Of a DNA stretch of 7,776 nt, positions 1 to 6,218 are shown piece after piece. The position numbers and the translations under genes were made by a program. The stretch lies in assembly GCA_020348765.1 (NCBI GenBank), contig CP070753.1, forward strand, positions 1,637,764 through 1,645,539, read 5' to 3'. The stretch comes from Burkholderiales bacterium (GTDB taxonomy: Bacteria; Pseudomonadota; Gammaproteobacteria; Burkholderiales; Burkholderiaceae_E). The stretch's first letter is position 1, and each line of letters opens with the position of its first letter. A model generated the notes under the pieces. The model saw nothing but the letters and a program-made list of their open reading frames with translations, did no database searches and was not told where the DNA came from.

Positions 1-648
1 AACGACATCCGCACCACGCTGCAGGCGCTGATCGCGACCTACGACACTGCCAACAGCCTGCACACCAATGCCTACGACGAGGCGATCACGACGCCGACCG
101 AGGAGTCGGTGCGACGGGCGATGGCGATCCAGCTGATCATCAACCGCGAGTGGGGGCTGGCGAAGAACGAGAACCCGAACCAGGGCAGCTTCGTCATCGA
201 CGAGCTGACCGAGCTGGTCGAGGAGGCGGTGCTCGCGGAATTCGAGCGCATCAGCGAGCGCGGCGGCGTGCTCGGCGCGATGGAGACCGGCTATCAGCGC
301 GGCAAGATCCAGGACGAGTCGATGCACTACGAGATGCTCAAGCACACCGGCGAGCACCCGATCATCGGCGTCAACGCGTTCCGCAACCCGCACGGCGAGA
401 CGACCCCGCAGACGATCGAGCTGGCACGCTCGACAGAGCAGGAGAAGCAGTCGCAGCTCGAGCGCCTGGCCGAGTTCCACGCCCGCCACGCGGCCGAGGC
501 GCCGGCGGTGATCGAGCGCCTGAAGCGCGCCGTGATCGAGAACGGCAACGTGTTCGCGGTGCTGGTGGACGCGATGCGGGTCTGTTCGCTCGGTCAGATC
601 ACGCAGACGCTGTTCGAGGTCGGCGGGCAGTATCGGCGCAGCATGTGA
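1..648 (+). CDS. icmF: Fused isobutyryl-CoA mutase IcmF, C-terminal part (5' truncated by window edge)
   Basis: Frame 1 is open from the first base to a TGA at 646-648, giving 215 visible residues. IcmF is an adenosylcobalamin-dependent enzyme that interconverts isobutyryl-CoA and n-butyryl-CoA. It is a fusion of a B12-binding domain, a MeaI-type GTPase chaperone and a mutase barrel, about 1,090 residues long in known members, so roughly four fifths lies upstream. The visible part is the end of the mutase domain: [20 protein letters not shown] near residues 19-38 is a signature of acyl-CoA mutase large subunits. The segments [11 protein letters not shown] and IIGVNAF, and the ending around [12 protein letters not shown], fit IcmF better than methylmalonyl-CoA mutase. 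The assignment rests on recalled family sequence, not on a search. The gene is convergent with the LysR gene and looks unrelated to the operon beyond it. No frameshift is visible. Confidence 0.92.
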   Translation, partial: NDIRTTLQALIATYDTANSLHTNAYDEAITTPTEESVRRAMAIQLIINREWGLAKNENPNQGSFVIDELTELVEEAVLAEFERISERGGVLGAMETGYQRGKIQDESMHYEMLKHTGEHPIIGVNAFRNPHGETTPQTIELARSTEQEKQSQLERLAEFHARHAAEAPAVIERLKRAVIENGNVFAVLVDAMRVCSLGQITQTLFEVGGQYRRSM

Positions 649-652
649 TCGG

Positions 653-704
653 GCCGGCCTGCGAAATCGCCGTGGCGGCACGCGTGAAGCGTGCCCCGGC
701 CGGC
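653..704. other. Nested inverted repeat after icmF, possible bidirectional terminator-like hairpin
   Basis: A perfect 7-bp stem (GGCACGC at 677-683, GCGTGCC at 689-695) closes on a five-base loop, GTGAA. It sits inside a second 7-bp pairing (GCCGGCC at 653-659, GGCCGGC at 698-704). It starts 5 nt after the icmF stop, between two convergent gene ends. No run of T follows on either strand, so it is not a standard intrinsic terminator. It may protect mRNA 3' ends or act with Rho; that role is inference. Confidence 0.4.
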
Positions 705-733
705 GCGCTGGCGCAACCGTCGGCGCGTCGCGG

Positions 734-766
734 CCGGAGCGCCTGCCGGAGCGCCTGCCGGAGCGC
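734..766. repeat. Short 12-bp tandem repeat, about 2.75 copies
   Basis: The unit CCGGAGCGCCTG occurs at 734-745 and 746-757 and is followed by a partial copy (CCGGAGCGC) at 758-766. It lies in the non-coding gap between icmF and the LysR gene. Such short GC-rich repeats commonly arise by replication slippage. No function is evident. Confidence 0.7.
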
Positions 767-786
767 GGCTCGAGCGCGACTGTCGG

Positions 787-1821
787 CTAGGCTGTGCGCT
801 TCGTGGCGCTGGCGGCGCGTGGGCTCGCGCGTGCGCGACGCCCCTTCCTGAGGTTCGTCGTCGCTCGGTCCGACTGCGGCGAGAGCGGCTCGACCCCGAA
901 TCCGGGTTCGCCGGCGAATTCGCGGATGCGCGCCGCGGTCGTCTCCAGGAACTCGCTGGCCAGCCGCGACGGCGGCTTGTGCGCCGGTCTCAGGATCGCG
1001 AGCCGGTACGGAATCGCGGGGCGAAAGACACGGAAGGTCAGCGTGCCGAGATCGCCACGATAGATCCGGTAGCTGGCCGCGCTGATCGGGTCGCAGATGC
1101 AGTAGGCGAGCCCCTGTTCGACGAAGTCGAAGCCCGAGATGAACGTGCGCAGCTCGAAGCGCTGGCGCAGACGGGCGCCCGCCTGCTCGAATGCCTGTGC
1201 GGTCTGCCGGCGCGTGAAATGATCGGCGAACAGCGTTGCCATCGGCCGGTCGTCGAGCTCGTGCGGCCCGATCTCGTCTCGCCTCGCAAGTGGGTCGTCC
1301 CTGCGCATCGCGCACACGCATTCCAGGTCGATCAGCTCGATCTCGATCGCGTCGCGCGCCTCGGGCACTTCGGCGATTCCCAGGTCGAATTGCTGAGAGG
1401 CGACCCAGTCCTGCACTGCCGCGGAACTGCCGCTCATCAGTGACACGGTGACCTGCGGGCGCGCCCGCGCGAACTCGGACACCAGGCGCGGCATCAGGAA
1501 CAGCGAGGCGGCTGGAAGGCACGCGATGCGCAGTTCGCCGAGCTGCAGCTGCGAGACCTCGCCGATCAGCTGGATCGAGCGCGTGAAACGCTCCAGGACC
1601 CCGTGCGCCTCCTCGAGCAGGAAGTGCGCCTCGGGCCGCGCGATCAGCCGGTTGCCCTTGCGGTCGAACAGCCTGAAGCCGAGTTCCTGCTCCAGGCCCG
1701 CGAGCATCGTGCTCACCGCGGGCTGGGTGCGGTGCAGGATCCTGGCCGCCTCGGACACCGAGCCAGAGCGCATGACCTCCCGGAACACGACCAGCTGGCG
1801 CAGCGAAATGTTCAGTGCCAT
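787..1821 (-). CDS. LysR-family transcriptional regulator, OccR/NocR-like
   Basis: Encodes 344 residues. The N-terminal winged helix-turn-helix (about 4-63) has the standard LysR pattern: SVSEAARILHRTQPAVS (21-37) followed by LEQELGFRLFDRKGNR. Residues 90-300 form the periplasmic-binding-protein-like effector domain. The stretch GELRIACLPAAS, then FARARPQVTVSLMSGSS and FDLGIAE, resembles from memory the opine regulators OccR and NocR. The start at 1821 is chosen over an in-frame ATG at 1887. LysR proteins begin a few residues before the helix-turn-helix, a purine-rich site (GGTGGGGA) precedes 1821, and the best minus-strand -10 (1874-1879) lies downstream of 1887. The gene is divergent from the transporter-dehydrogenase operon, so it probably controls that operon and represses itself. 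Oddity: about 41 extra C-terminal residues, rich in Arg, Lys, Ala and Ser, follow the usual end near residue 303. Confidence 0.93.
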   Translation of the reverse strand: MALNISLRQLVVFREVMRSGSVSEAARILHRTQPAVSTMLAGLEQELGFRLFDRKGNRLIARPEAHFLLEEAHGVLERFTRSIQLIGEVSQLQLGELRIACLPAASLFLMPRLVSEFARARPQVTVSLMSGSSAAVQDWVASQQFDLGIAEVPEARDAIEIELIDLECVCAMRRDDPLARRDEIGPHELDDRPMATLFADHFTRRQTAQAFEQAGARLRQRFELRTFISGFDFVEQGLAYCICDPISAASYRIYRGDLGTLTFRVFRPAIPYRLAILRPAHKPPSRLASEFLETTAARIREFAGEPGFGVEPLSPQSDRATTNLRKGRRARASPRAASATKRTA

Positions 1822-1873
1822 GGGTTCGTCCCCACCGACGCAGCGCGGGCAGGTGCGGCTTCGCGCTCGGCTC

Positions 1874-1901
1874 AGTATAAATAACATCTATGGGCAGTTA
1901 A
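1874..1901 (-). promoter_or_regulatory. Candidate promoter of the LysR gene
   Basis: Read on the minus strand, TTAACT (1896-1901) as -35 and TATACT (1874-1879) as -10 are separated by 16 bp. They match the sigma-70 consensus at 4 of 6 and 5 of 6 positions. Transcription would start near 1867, leaving a leader of about 45 nt before the ATG at 1821. The promoter overlaps the LysR-box candidate, as expected for autorepression. Confidence 0.5.
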
Positions 1902-1912
1902 ATATTTAGAAT
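1877..1912 (+). promoter_or_regulatory. Candidate LysR operator and activated promoter of the TRAP-dehydrogenase operon
   Basis: ATAA-N7-CTAT at 1877-1891 fits the LysR-box rule T-N11-A (T1878, A1890) with imperfect dyad symmetry. A perfect 10-bp palindrome, TAAATATTTA, lies at 1899-1908. TAAATA occurs at 1878-1883 and again at 1899-1904, 21 bp apart, which is two helical turns, so both would face the same side of the DNA. TAGAAT at 1907-1912 is a 5/6 match to a plus-strand -10 box, but no good -35 lies 16-18 bp upstream, as is common for activator-dependent promoters. This is motif reading only. Confidence 0.45.
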
Positions 1913-1986
1913 TTGCGCTTATCCAAAGCTGCGCCGAACATGCTCGAAACCCGCGCAGACGGGTTCCGTCATCGAGAGGAGGCGCC

Positions 1987-2454
1987 ATGGAGCGCACCGC
2001 GAGATACGTGCTGACGGTCCTGATCGGGATCGTCGCCCTGTCGCAGTTCGTGCAGGTGATCACCCGCTACGTGCTGCAGACGCCGCTGATGGGGCTCGAG
2101 GAAACCACGGTCTTTCCCAGCCTGTGGCTGTACATGCTGGGCGCGGTCAACGCCTCGCGCGAGAACACCCAGATCCGCGCCAACGTCCTCGAGATCTTCA
2201 TCAAGACCGAGACCGGGCACGCGGTGCTCGGCATCGTGGGCGAGGTGATCAGCATCGTCGTGTCCCTGTGGCTGACCTGGTGGGCCTGGGACTTCGTGCG
2301 CTACTCGTGGCGCACCTGGCGCGAGAGTCCGACCCTGTACATCCCGACCTTCTATGCCGATGTCGCGCTGTTCCTGGGTCTCGGTCTGATCGTGCTGTTC
2401 ACGCTGCGCACGCTGCTCGCGCACGTGCGCAGCGTCGCCGCTGCGAGGGGGTGA
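1987..2454 (+). CDS. TRAP transporter small permease (DctQ-like)
   Basis: A 155-residue inner-membrane protein, the usual size for the four-helix Q subunit that joins the large permease M and supports docking of the binding protein. Hydrophobic helices lie near residues 8-25, 41-57, 72-100 and 119-143. Family landmarks include R27-Y28 after helix 1, the acidic pair E38-E39 before helix 2, W47, G52-A53 and the polar NTQIR (60-64). The start is fixed by AGGAGG at 1977-1982, four bases before the ATG. It is the first gene of the operon, and the M-subunit gene begins 4 nt after its stop, indicating translational coupling. TRAP systems use a Na+ or H+ gradient and typically carry organic acids or amino acid derivatives; the substrate here is unknown. 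Confidence 0.95.
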   Translation: MERTARYVLTVLIGIVALSQFVQVITRYVLQTPLMGLEETTVFPSLWLYMLGAVNASRENTQIRANVLEIFIKTETGHAVLGIVGEVISIVVSLWLTWWAWDFVRYSWRTWRESPTLYIPTFYADVALFLGLGLIVLFTLRTLLAHVRSVAAARG

Positions 2455-2458
2455 GGTC

Positions 2459-3757
2459 ATGCTCGAGGTCGCTTTCCTCGCCATCGGCGTGCTGGTGCTG
2501 ACGCTGACCCTCGGCGTGCCGCTGCCGTTCTGCTTCGGTGCCGGCCTGATGGTGATGAGCCTGTTGGGCGGCGTCACGATGAAGGGCAACATGCTGTGGG
2601 GATTCGGGCAGCTGGCCAACCCGGTGCTGCTGGCGATCCCGCTGTTCGTGCTGGCAGGCACGCTGATGAGTCAGAGCGGCATCGCCGCTGCGCTGCTGCG
2701 GTTCGTCAACGTGTTCGTCGGCCACGTCCGCGGCGGCCTCGGCGTGGTCGCTTCGGTCAGTTGCGCGATCATCGGCGCCATTTCCGGCAGCGGCCTGACC
2801 GGCGTGGCGGCGATCGGGCCGCTGCTGATCCCGGAAATGGAGCGTCAGGGTTACCCGCGCGCCTATGCCACTGCGCTGATCGCGAACTCTTCGGTGCTGG
2901 GGCTGCTGATCCCGCCGAGCGTGACCATGATCGTCTACGGCTGGGTGACCGACACCTCGATCCTGGCTTGCTTCCTCGCCACCCTCGGCCCCGGACTGCT
3001 GATCACGTTCAACTTCGCCGTGGTCAACCTGGTGATGTCGCGCCGCTTCGACCTGAAACTCGATGCCAAGCCGGCGCTGCCGGATCTGGCGCGCGAGGCC
3101 GGGAAACGCGGCATGTTCGCGCTGCCCGCGCTGCTGATGCCGGTGCTGATCCTGGGCGGCATCTACGGCGGCATCCTGACGCCGACCGAGGCTGCCGCGG
3201 TGGCAGTCATCTACGCGGTTCCGGTGGGCGTCCTGGTCTACCGCGGCCTGAACCTGCGCACGCTGCTCGAGGCGGGCAAGGAGGCCGGAACCGCGATCGG
3301 CGCGATCATGCTGATGATCCTGTTCAGCCTGATCCTGAGCCAGATGTTCGTGCTCGAGGCCGTGCCGCAGAAGCTGGTGGCTTCGGTGTTCGAGCTGACG
3401 CAGGACCGCACCACGCTGCTGATCCTGGTGAACCTGCTGCTGTTCGTGGTCGGCATGATCGTCAACGACGTCACCGCGATCATCCTGGTCGCGCCGCTGC
3501 TGCTGCCGCTGATGAACGCGATCGGCGTCGACCCGGTGCACTTCGCCGCGATCATGGGCGTGAACACCGCAATGGGCGGGGTCACCCCGCCCTATGCCTC
3601 GATCCTGTACATGGGCGCACGGGTCGGCAAGGTCAAGGTCACCGACGTGATCCCGCCGGCACTGGTGCTGATCGTGTTCGCCTATGTCCCGGTCGTCTTT
3701 CTGACAGCGTTCTGGTCCGACCTGGCGCTGTTCCTGCCCCGCCTGTTCGGCTACTGA
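2459..3757 (+). CDS. TRAP transporter large permease (DctM-like)
   Basis: A 432-residue polytopic inner-membrane protein, typical of the M subunit (about 425-430 residues), with roughly 11-12 hydrophobic segments. It forms the ion-coupled transport path. Family motifs are clear: AIPLFVLAGTLMSQSGIA (59-76), SGSGLTGVAAIGPLLIP (109-125) followed by ANSSVLGLLIPPS, and the late repeat GVNTAMGGVTPPYASILYMG (367-386). The two SGSG/TPP-like halves match the repeated re-entrant hairpins that bind Na+ and substrate in this family. The Shine-Dalgarno sequence (GAGGGGGTGAGG) runs across the end of the Q gene. The binding-protein gene follows after 17 nt. Nothing is broken or missing. Confidence 0.97.
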   Translation: MLEVAFLAIGVLVLTLTLGVPLPFCFGAGLMVMSLLGGVTMKGNMLWGFGQLANPVLLAIPLFVLAGTLMSQSGIAAALLRFVNVFVGHVRGGLGVVASVSCAIIGAISGSGLTGVAAIGPLLIPEMERQGYPRAYATALIANSSVLGLLIPPSVTMIVYGWVTDTSILACFLATLGPGLLITFNFAVVNLVMSRRFDLKLDAKPALPDLAREAGKRGMFALPALLMPVLILGGIYGGILTPTEAAAVAVIYAVPVGVLVYRGLNLRTLLEAGKEAGTAIGAIMLMILFSLILSQMFVLEAVPQKLVASVFELTQDRTTLLILVNLLLFVVGMIVNDVTAIILVAPLLLPLMNAIGVDPVHFAAIMGVNTAMGGVTPPYASILYMGARVGKVKVTDVIPPALVLIVFAYVPVVFLTAFWSDLALFLPRLFGY

Positions 3758-3774
3758 CCCAAGAAGGAGGAAAC

Positions 3775-4779
3775 ATGAAAACCGACCATCGCTTGCTGCG
3801 CACGGCTGTCGCCACCGCGCTACTGAGCCTCGGACTGGCCTGCGGTGCGCAGGCGACGACGCTCAAGGTGAGCCACGTGCGCCCGCAGGGCACCGCGATC
3901 GACAACGACCTGCGCGCGCTGGCTGCCGAAGTCGACAAGGCGACCGCCGGCAAGCTCAAGCTCGAGATCTTCCCGGCCAATGCGTTGGGCGACTACACGG
4001 TGGTCCAGGAGCGCATTTCGGTCGGTGCGGTCGACATGGCCTGCCAGCCCACCGGGACCGCCGCCGATCGACGCATGCAGATCGGCGTGTTTCCCTACCT
4101 GTCCAACGACTGGGCCAGTGCACGCAAGGCATTCGGCGCCGGCTCGGTGCTGCGTGACACGATCGAGTCGCTGTACGCCAAGCAGGACATCCGGGTGCTC
4201 GCCGCGTATCCGGTCTACTTCGGTGGTATCGCGCTGAACCGCGATGCGGTCGCCCCGGGCGATCCGGACGCGAGCAAGGGCATCAAGCTGCGGGTTCCGC
4301 CGATCAAGAGCTTCCAGCTGCTCGCCAACGAGATCGGCTACATCGGCACGCCGCTGCCGTTTTCCGAGGCGTTCACCGCGGTGCAGACCGGCGTGGTCGA
4401 CGGCGTGCTCGGTTCGGGCGCCGAGGGCTACTACGCGTCGTTCCGCGATGTCACCAAGACCTACATCGCGGCCAACACGCACTTCGAGATCTGGTACCTG
4501 ATCATCAACCAGGGCAAGTTCGACGAGCTCCCCGCGGCCGAGCGCACGGCGCTCGAGCAGGCGGCGACCGCCTTCGAGGCCAAGCGCTGGACCAATGCCG
4601 AGGCCGATCAGGCCGCCAACGAGAAGAAGCTCGAGCAGGTCGGCGCGAAGATCGTGCGTCCGAGCGCGCAGGAGCTCGCTGCGCACGCCGCCAAGGTGCG
4701 CAAGGTGGTGTGGCCGCAGATCATCAAGGACGTCGGCGAGTCATTCGCCAAGCCGATCCTGGACAAGGTCGCGAACTGA
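3775..4779 (+). CDS. TRAP transporter periplasmic solute-binding protein (DctP-like)
   Basis: Encodes 334 residues. A Sec signal peptide is visible: basic MKTDHRLLR, hydrophobic core to about residue 24, and the signal peptidase I site AQA|TT after residue 27. The mature part begins TLKVSHVRPQG, as TRAP binding proteins often do. R173 in GIKLRVPP sits where the family has the arginine that clamps the substrate carboxylate, so a carboxylated ligand is likely. PLPFSEAFTAVQTGVVDGV (193-211) is the second family hallmark. The start is supported by AAGGAGG at 3764-3770, five bases before the ATG. The same frame stays open far upstream inside the large-permease gene, but that extension is not coding. 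The gene is third in the operon, and a strong hairpin follows its stop. The ligand is unknown. Confidence 0.95.
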   Translation: MKTDHRLLRTAVATALLSLGLACGAQATTLKVSHVRPQGTAIDNDLRALAAEVDKATAGKLKLEIFPANALGDYTVVQERISVGAVDMACQPTGTAADRRMQIGVFPYLSNDWASARKAFGAGSVLRDTIESLYAKQDIRVLAAYPVYFGGIALNRDAVAPGDPDASKGIKLRVPPIKSFQLLANEIGYIGTPLPFSEAFTAVQTGVVDGVLGSGAEGYYASFRDVTKTYIAANTHFEIWYLIINQGKFDELPAAERTALEQAATAFEAKRWTNAEADQAANEKKLEQVGAKIVRPSAQELAAHAAKVRKVVWPQIIKDVGESFAKPILDKVAN

Positions 4780-4787
4780 ACCCATCC

Positions 4788-4815
4788 GGGCCCGCCCCGT
4801 CGGCGAGGCGGGCCC
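4788..4815 (+). other. Strong intercistronic hairpin between binding-protein and dehydrogenase genes
   Basis: GGGCCCGCC (4788-4796) pairs perfectly with GGCGGGCCC (4807-4815) around a 10-nt loop in which two more G-C pairs can form. It starts 8 nt after the binding-protein stop. No T-run follows, and the next gene's Shine-Dalgarno (AGGGAG, 4819-4824) begins only 4 nt later. It is therefore more likely to stabilise the upstream mRNA end, or to lower expression of the dehydrogenase, than to end transcription completely. That role is inference. Confidence 0.6.
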
Positions 4816-4831
4816 GCCAGGGAGTCGCAGC

Positions 4832-5947
4832 ATGGATGCCGAATACATCGTCGTCGGTGGCGGCGTGGTCGGGCTGGCGGTCGCGGCCGGGCTGCGCAGG
4901 CTCGAGCGCTCGGTGATGGTGATCGACGGCACGGACACCGATTTCCGCGCCTCGCGCGGCAACTTCGGCCTGGTCTGGGTGCAGAGCAAGGGGATCGGCT
5001 GCCCCGATTACGCGCGCTGGAGCCGCCGGTCGGCGGCGGCCTGGCCCGGTTTCGCAGACGAGCTGCGGCGCGAAACCGGAGTCGACCTGATGCTGGTGCA
5101 GGAAGGCGGGTATGACTTCTTCCTGTCCGAGCAGGCACTGCAGCAACGCGCGGCGCAGTATGCCGAACTGCGCGATCAGCTCGGTGGCGACTACCCGTTC
5201 GAGGTGCTCGACCAGCCGCGGCTGAAGCGCGAGGAACCGGCGGTCGGCCCGGGCGTGGCCGGCGCGCTGTTCTGCCCGGAGGACGGGCATGTCAACCCGC
5301 TCGTGCTGCTGCGCGCGCTCACCGAGTACCTGGCGCGCTCGGGCGGGCGCATCGTGAGCGGCGCACAGATCGCGTCGGTCGAACCGGCCAGCACGCGCGG
5401 CTTCACGGTGCGAGCCGAGGATGGCCGTCGGTTCGGCTGCGAGAGGGTCGTGCTCTGCGCAGGGCTCGGTGCCGCTCGGCTCGGGCCGCCGTTGGGATTC
5501 CTGGCGCCGGTCCAGCCGCAGCGAGGCCAGGTGCTCGTGACCGAAAAGCTGCGACCGCTGCTGCGCCGCCCGTCGGTGACGATCCGGCAGGTCAACGAGG
5601 GCGGCGTGCAGATCGGCGATTCCAAGGAGAACGTCGGTTACGACGATCGCGAGACCCTGGCCACGACCGCGGCAATCGCCCGCCGTGCGGTCGCCACGAT
5701 CCCGGCGCTGGCACGGGCGCGACTGGTCCGGTCATGGGCCGCGCTGCGCGTGATGTCGCCCGACGGGCTGCCGATCTACCAGCGTTCGAGTGCGCACCCC
5801 GGCGCGTTCCTGGTGACCTGTCACAGCGGGATCACGCTGGCCGCTGCCCACTGCGAACTGCTGCCCAAGTGGCTGGTTGGCGCCGACGATGCGCCGTCGA
5901 TGGAGGTGTTCGGTGAAGCGCGCTTCAACGTTCGTGCGGCTGCTTGA
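4832..5947 (+). CDS. DadA-family FAD-dependent amine dehydrogenase, beta subunit (OoxB/HcnC-like)
   Basis: Encodes 371 residues, close to OoxB, HcnC and D-hydroxyproline dehydrogenase beta. The N-terminal FAD-binding fold has G9-x-G11-x-x-G14 in IVVGGGVVGLA and an acidic residue, D32, ending the second strand to hold the ribose. ASRGNFGLVWVQSKG (40-54) is typical of this oxidoreductase subgroup. The C-terminal segment CHSGITLAAAHC resembles the conserved flavin-contacting end of DadA relatives. Family members oxidise the C-N bond of D-amino acids, imino acids, sarcosine-like amines or opines, usually in the cytoplasm or at the inner membrane face. No signal peptide is seen. The start at 4832 follows AGGGAG at 4819-4824; a longer in-frame extension would run into the binding-protein gene. 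The gene overlaps the next one by 35 nt. The substrate cannot be told from the sequence. Confidence 0.92.
   Translation: MDAEYIVVGGGVVGLAVAAGLRRLERSVMVIDGTDTDFRASRGNFGLVWVQSKGIGCPDYARWSRRSAAAWPGFADELRRETGVDLMLVQEGGYDFFLSEQALQQRAAQYAELRDQLGGDYPFEVLDQPRLKREEPAVGPGVAGALFCPEDGHVNPLVLLRALTEYLARSGGRIVSGAQIASVEPASTRGFTVRAEDGRRFGCERVVLCAGLGAARLGPPLGFLAPVQPQRGQVLVTEKLRPLLRRPSVTIRQVNEGGVQIGDSKENVGYDDRETLATTAAIARRAVATIPALARARLVRSWAALRVMSPDGLPIYQRSSAHPGAFLVTCHSGITLAAAHCELLPKWLVGADDAPSMEVFGEARFNVRAAA
5902..5906 (+). promoter_or_regulatory. Shine-Dalgarno site that fixes the GTG start of the gamma subunit
   Basis: GGAGG lies six bases before the GTG at 5913, inside the end of the beta-subunit gene. It makes GTG 5913 a better start than the in-frame TTG (5877) or ATG (5889), neither of which would give a family-like N-terminus. 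Confidence 0.75.
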
Positions 5948-6218
5948 CGAGGGCGCCGCCGTGAGCTTCGAGTTCGAAGGCCGCACGATCGAGGCCCGCG
6001 ACGGCGACACGATTGCGGCCGCGCTGCTGGCCAACGGCATCGACCGGTTCCGCAGCACCGCGGTCGGCAATGCGCCGCGCGGGCCGTTCTGCCTGATGGG
6101 CAGCTGCTTCGATTGCCTGGTCGAGGTCGACGCGCAGTCGAACGTGCAGGCCTGCATGACCCGCGTCGAGGCGGGCATGAAGGTGCGCCGCCAGGCCGGG
6201 CTGGGAGAGCTCGCATGA
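5913..6218 (+). CDS. Small [2Fe-2S] ferredoxin-like gamma subunit of the dehydrogenase (HcnA-like)
   Basis: Encodes 101 residues from a GTG start. The fold is that of a small plant-type [2Fe-2S] domain: VSFEFEGRTIEARDGDTIAA (17-36) gives the opening beta strands. The cluster ligands are C60, C65, C68 and C81 (C-x4-C-x2-C-x12-C), in GPFCLMGSCFDCLVEVD and QACM. Such subunits pass electrons between the flavins of the alpha and beta subunits, or on to an acceptor, in HcnABC, D-hydroxyproline dehydrogenase and related enzymes. The gene overlaps the beta gene by 35 nt and the alpha gene by 4 nt (ATGA at 6215-6218), consistent with tight co-production of the subunits. All four cluster cysteines are present. 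Confidence 0.9.
   Translation: MKRASTFVRLLDEGAAVSFEFEGRTIEARDGDTIAAALLANGIDRFRSTAVGNAPRGPFCLMGSCFDCLVEVDAQSNVQACMTRVEAGMKVRRQAGLGELA

Noticed and set aside
599..1522. Alternative minus-strand frame of 307 codons within the LysR region
   Set aside because: It overlaps the well-supported LysR frame and the end of icmF, and its translation is low-complexity Arg/Ala without a domain.
1822..1887. Longer LysR protein starting at the ATG at 1887
   Set aside because: It adds 22 residues (MLFILSRARSRTCPRC and so on) absent from the family, and the best minus-strand -10 lies downstream of that ATG.
2399..3541. Minus-strand open frame of 380 codons, rich in Gln, His and Asp
   Set aside because: Its composition is that of antisense reading of membrane-protein codons such as CTG. 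It is opposite an intact DctM gene and has no recognisable domain.
2596..3774. In-frame upstream extension of the binding-protein gene through the large-permease gene
   Set aside because: The extension is an Arg/Gly/Ala/Asp-rich shadow of the permease gene. The true start at 3775 has a strong Shine-Dalgarno and begins a signal peptide.
4788..4815. Reading the hairpin after the binding-protein gene as a full intrinsic terminator
   Set aside because: No T-run follows, and the next gene starts 17 nt later with no promoter visible between.
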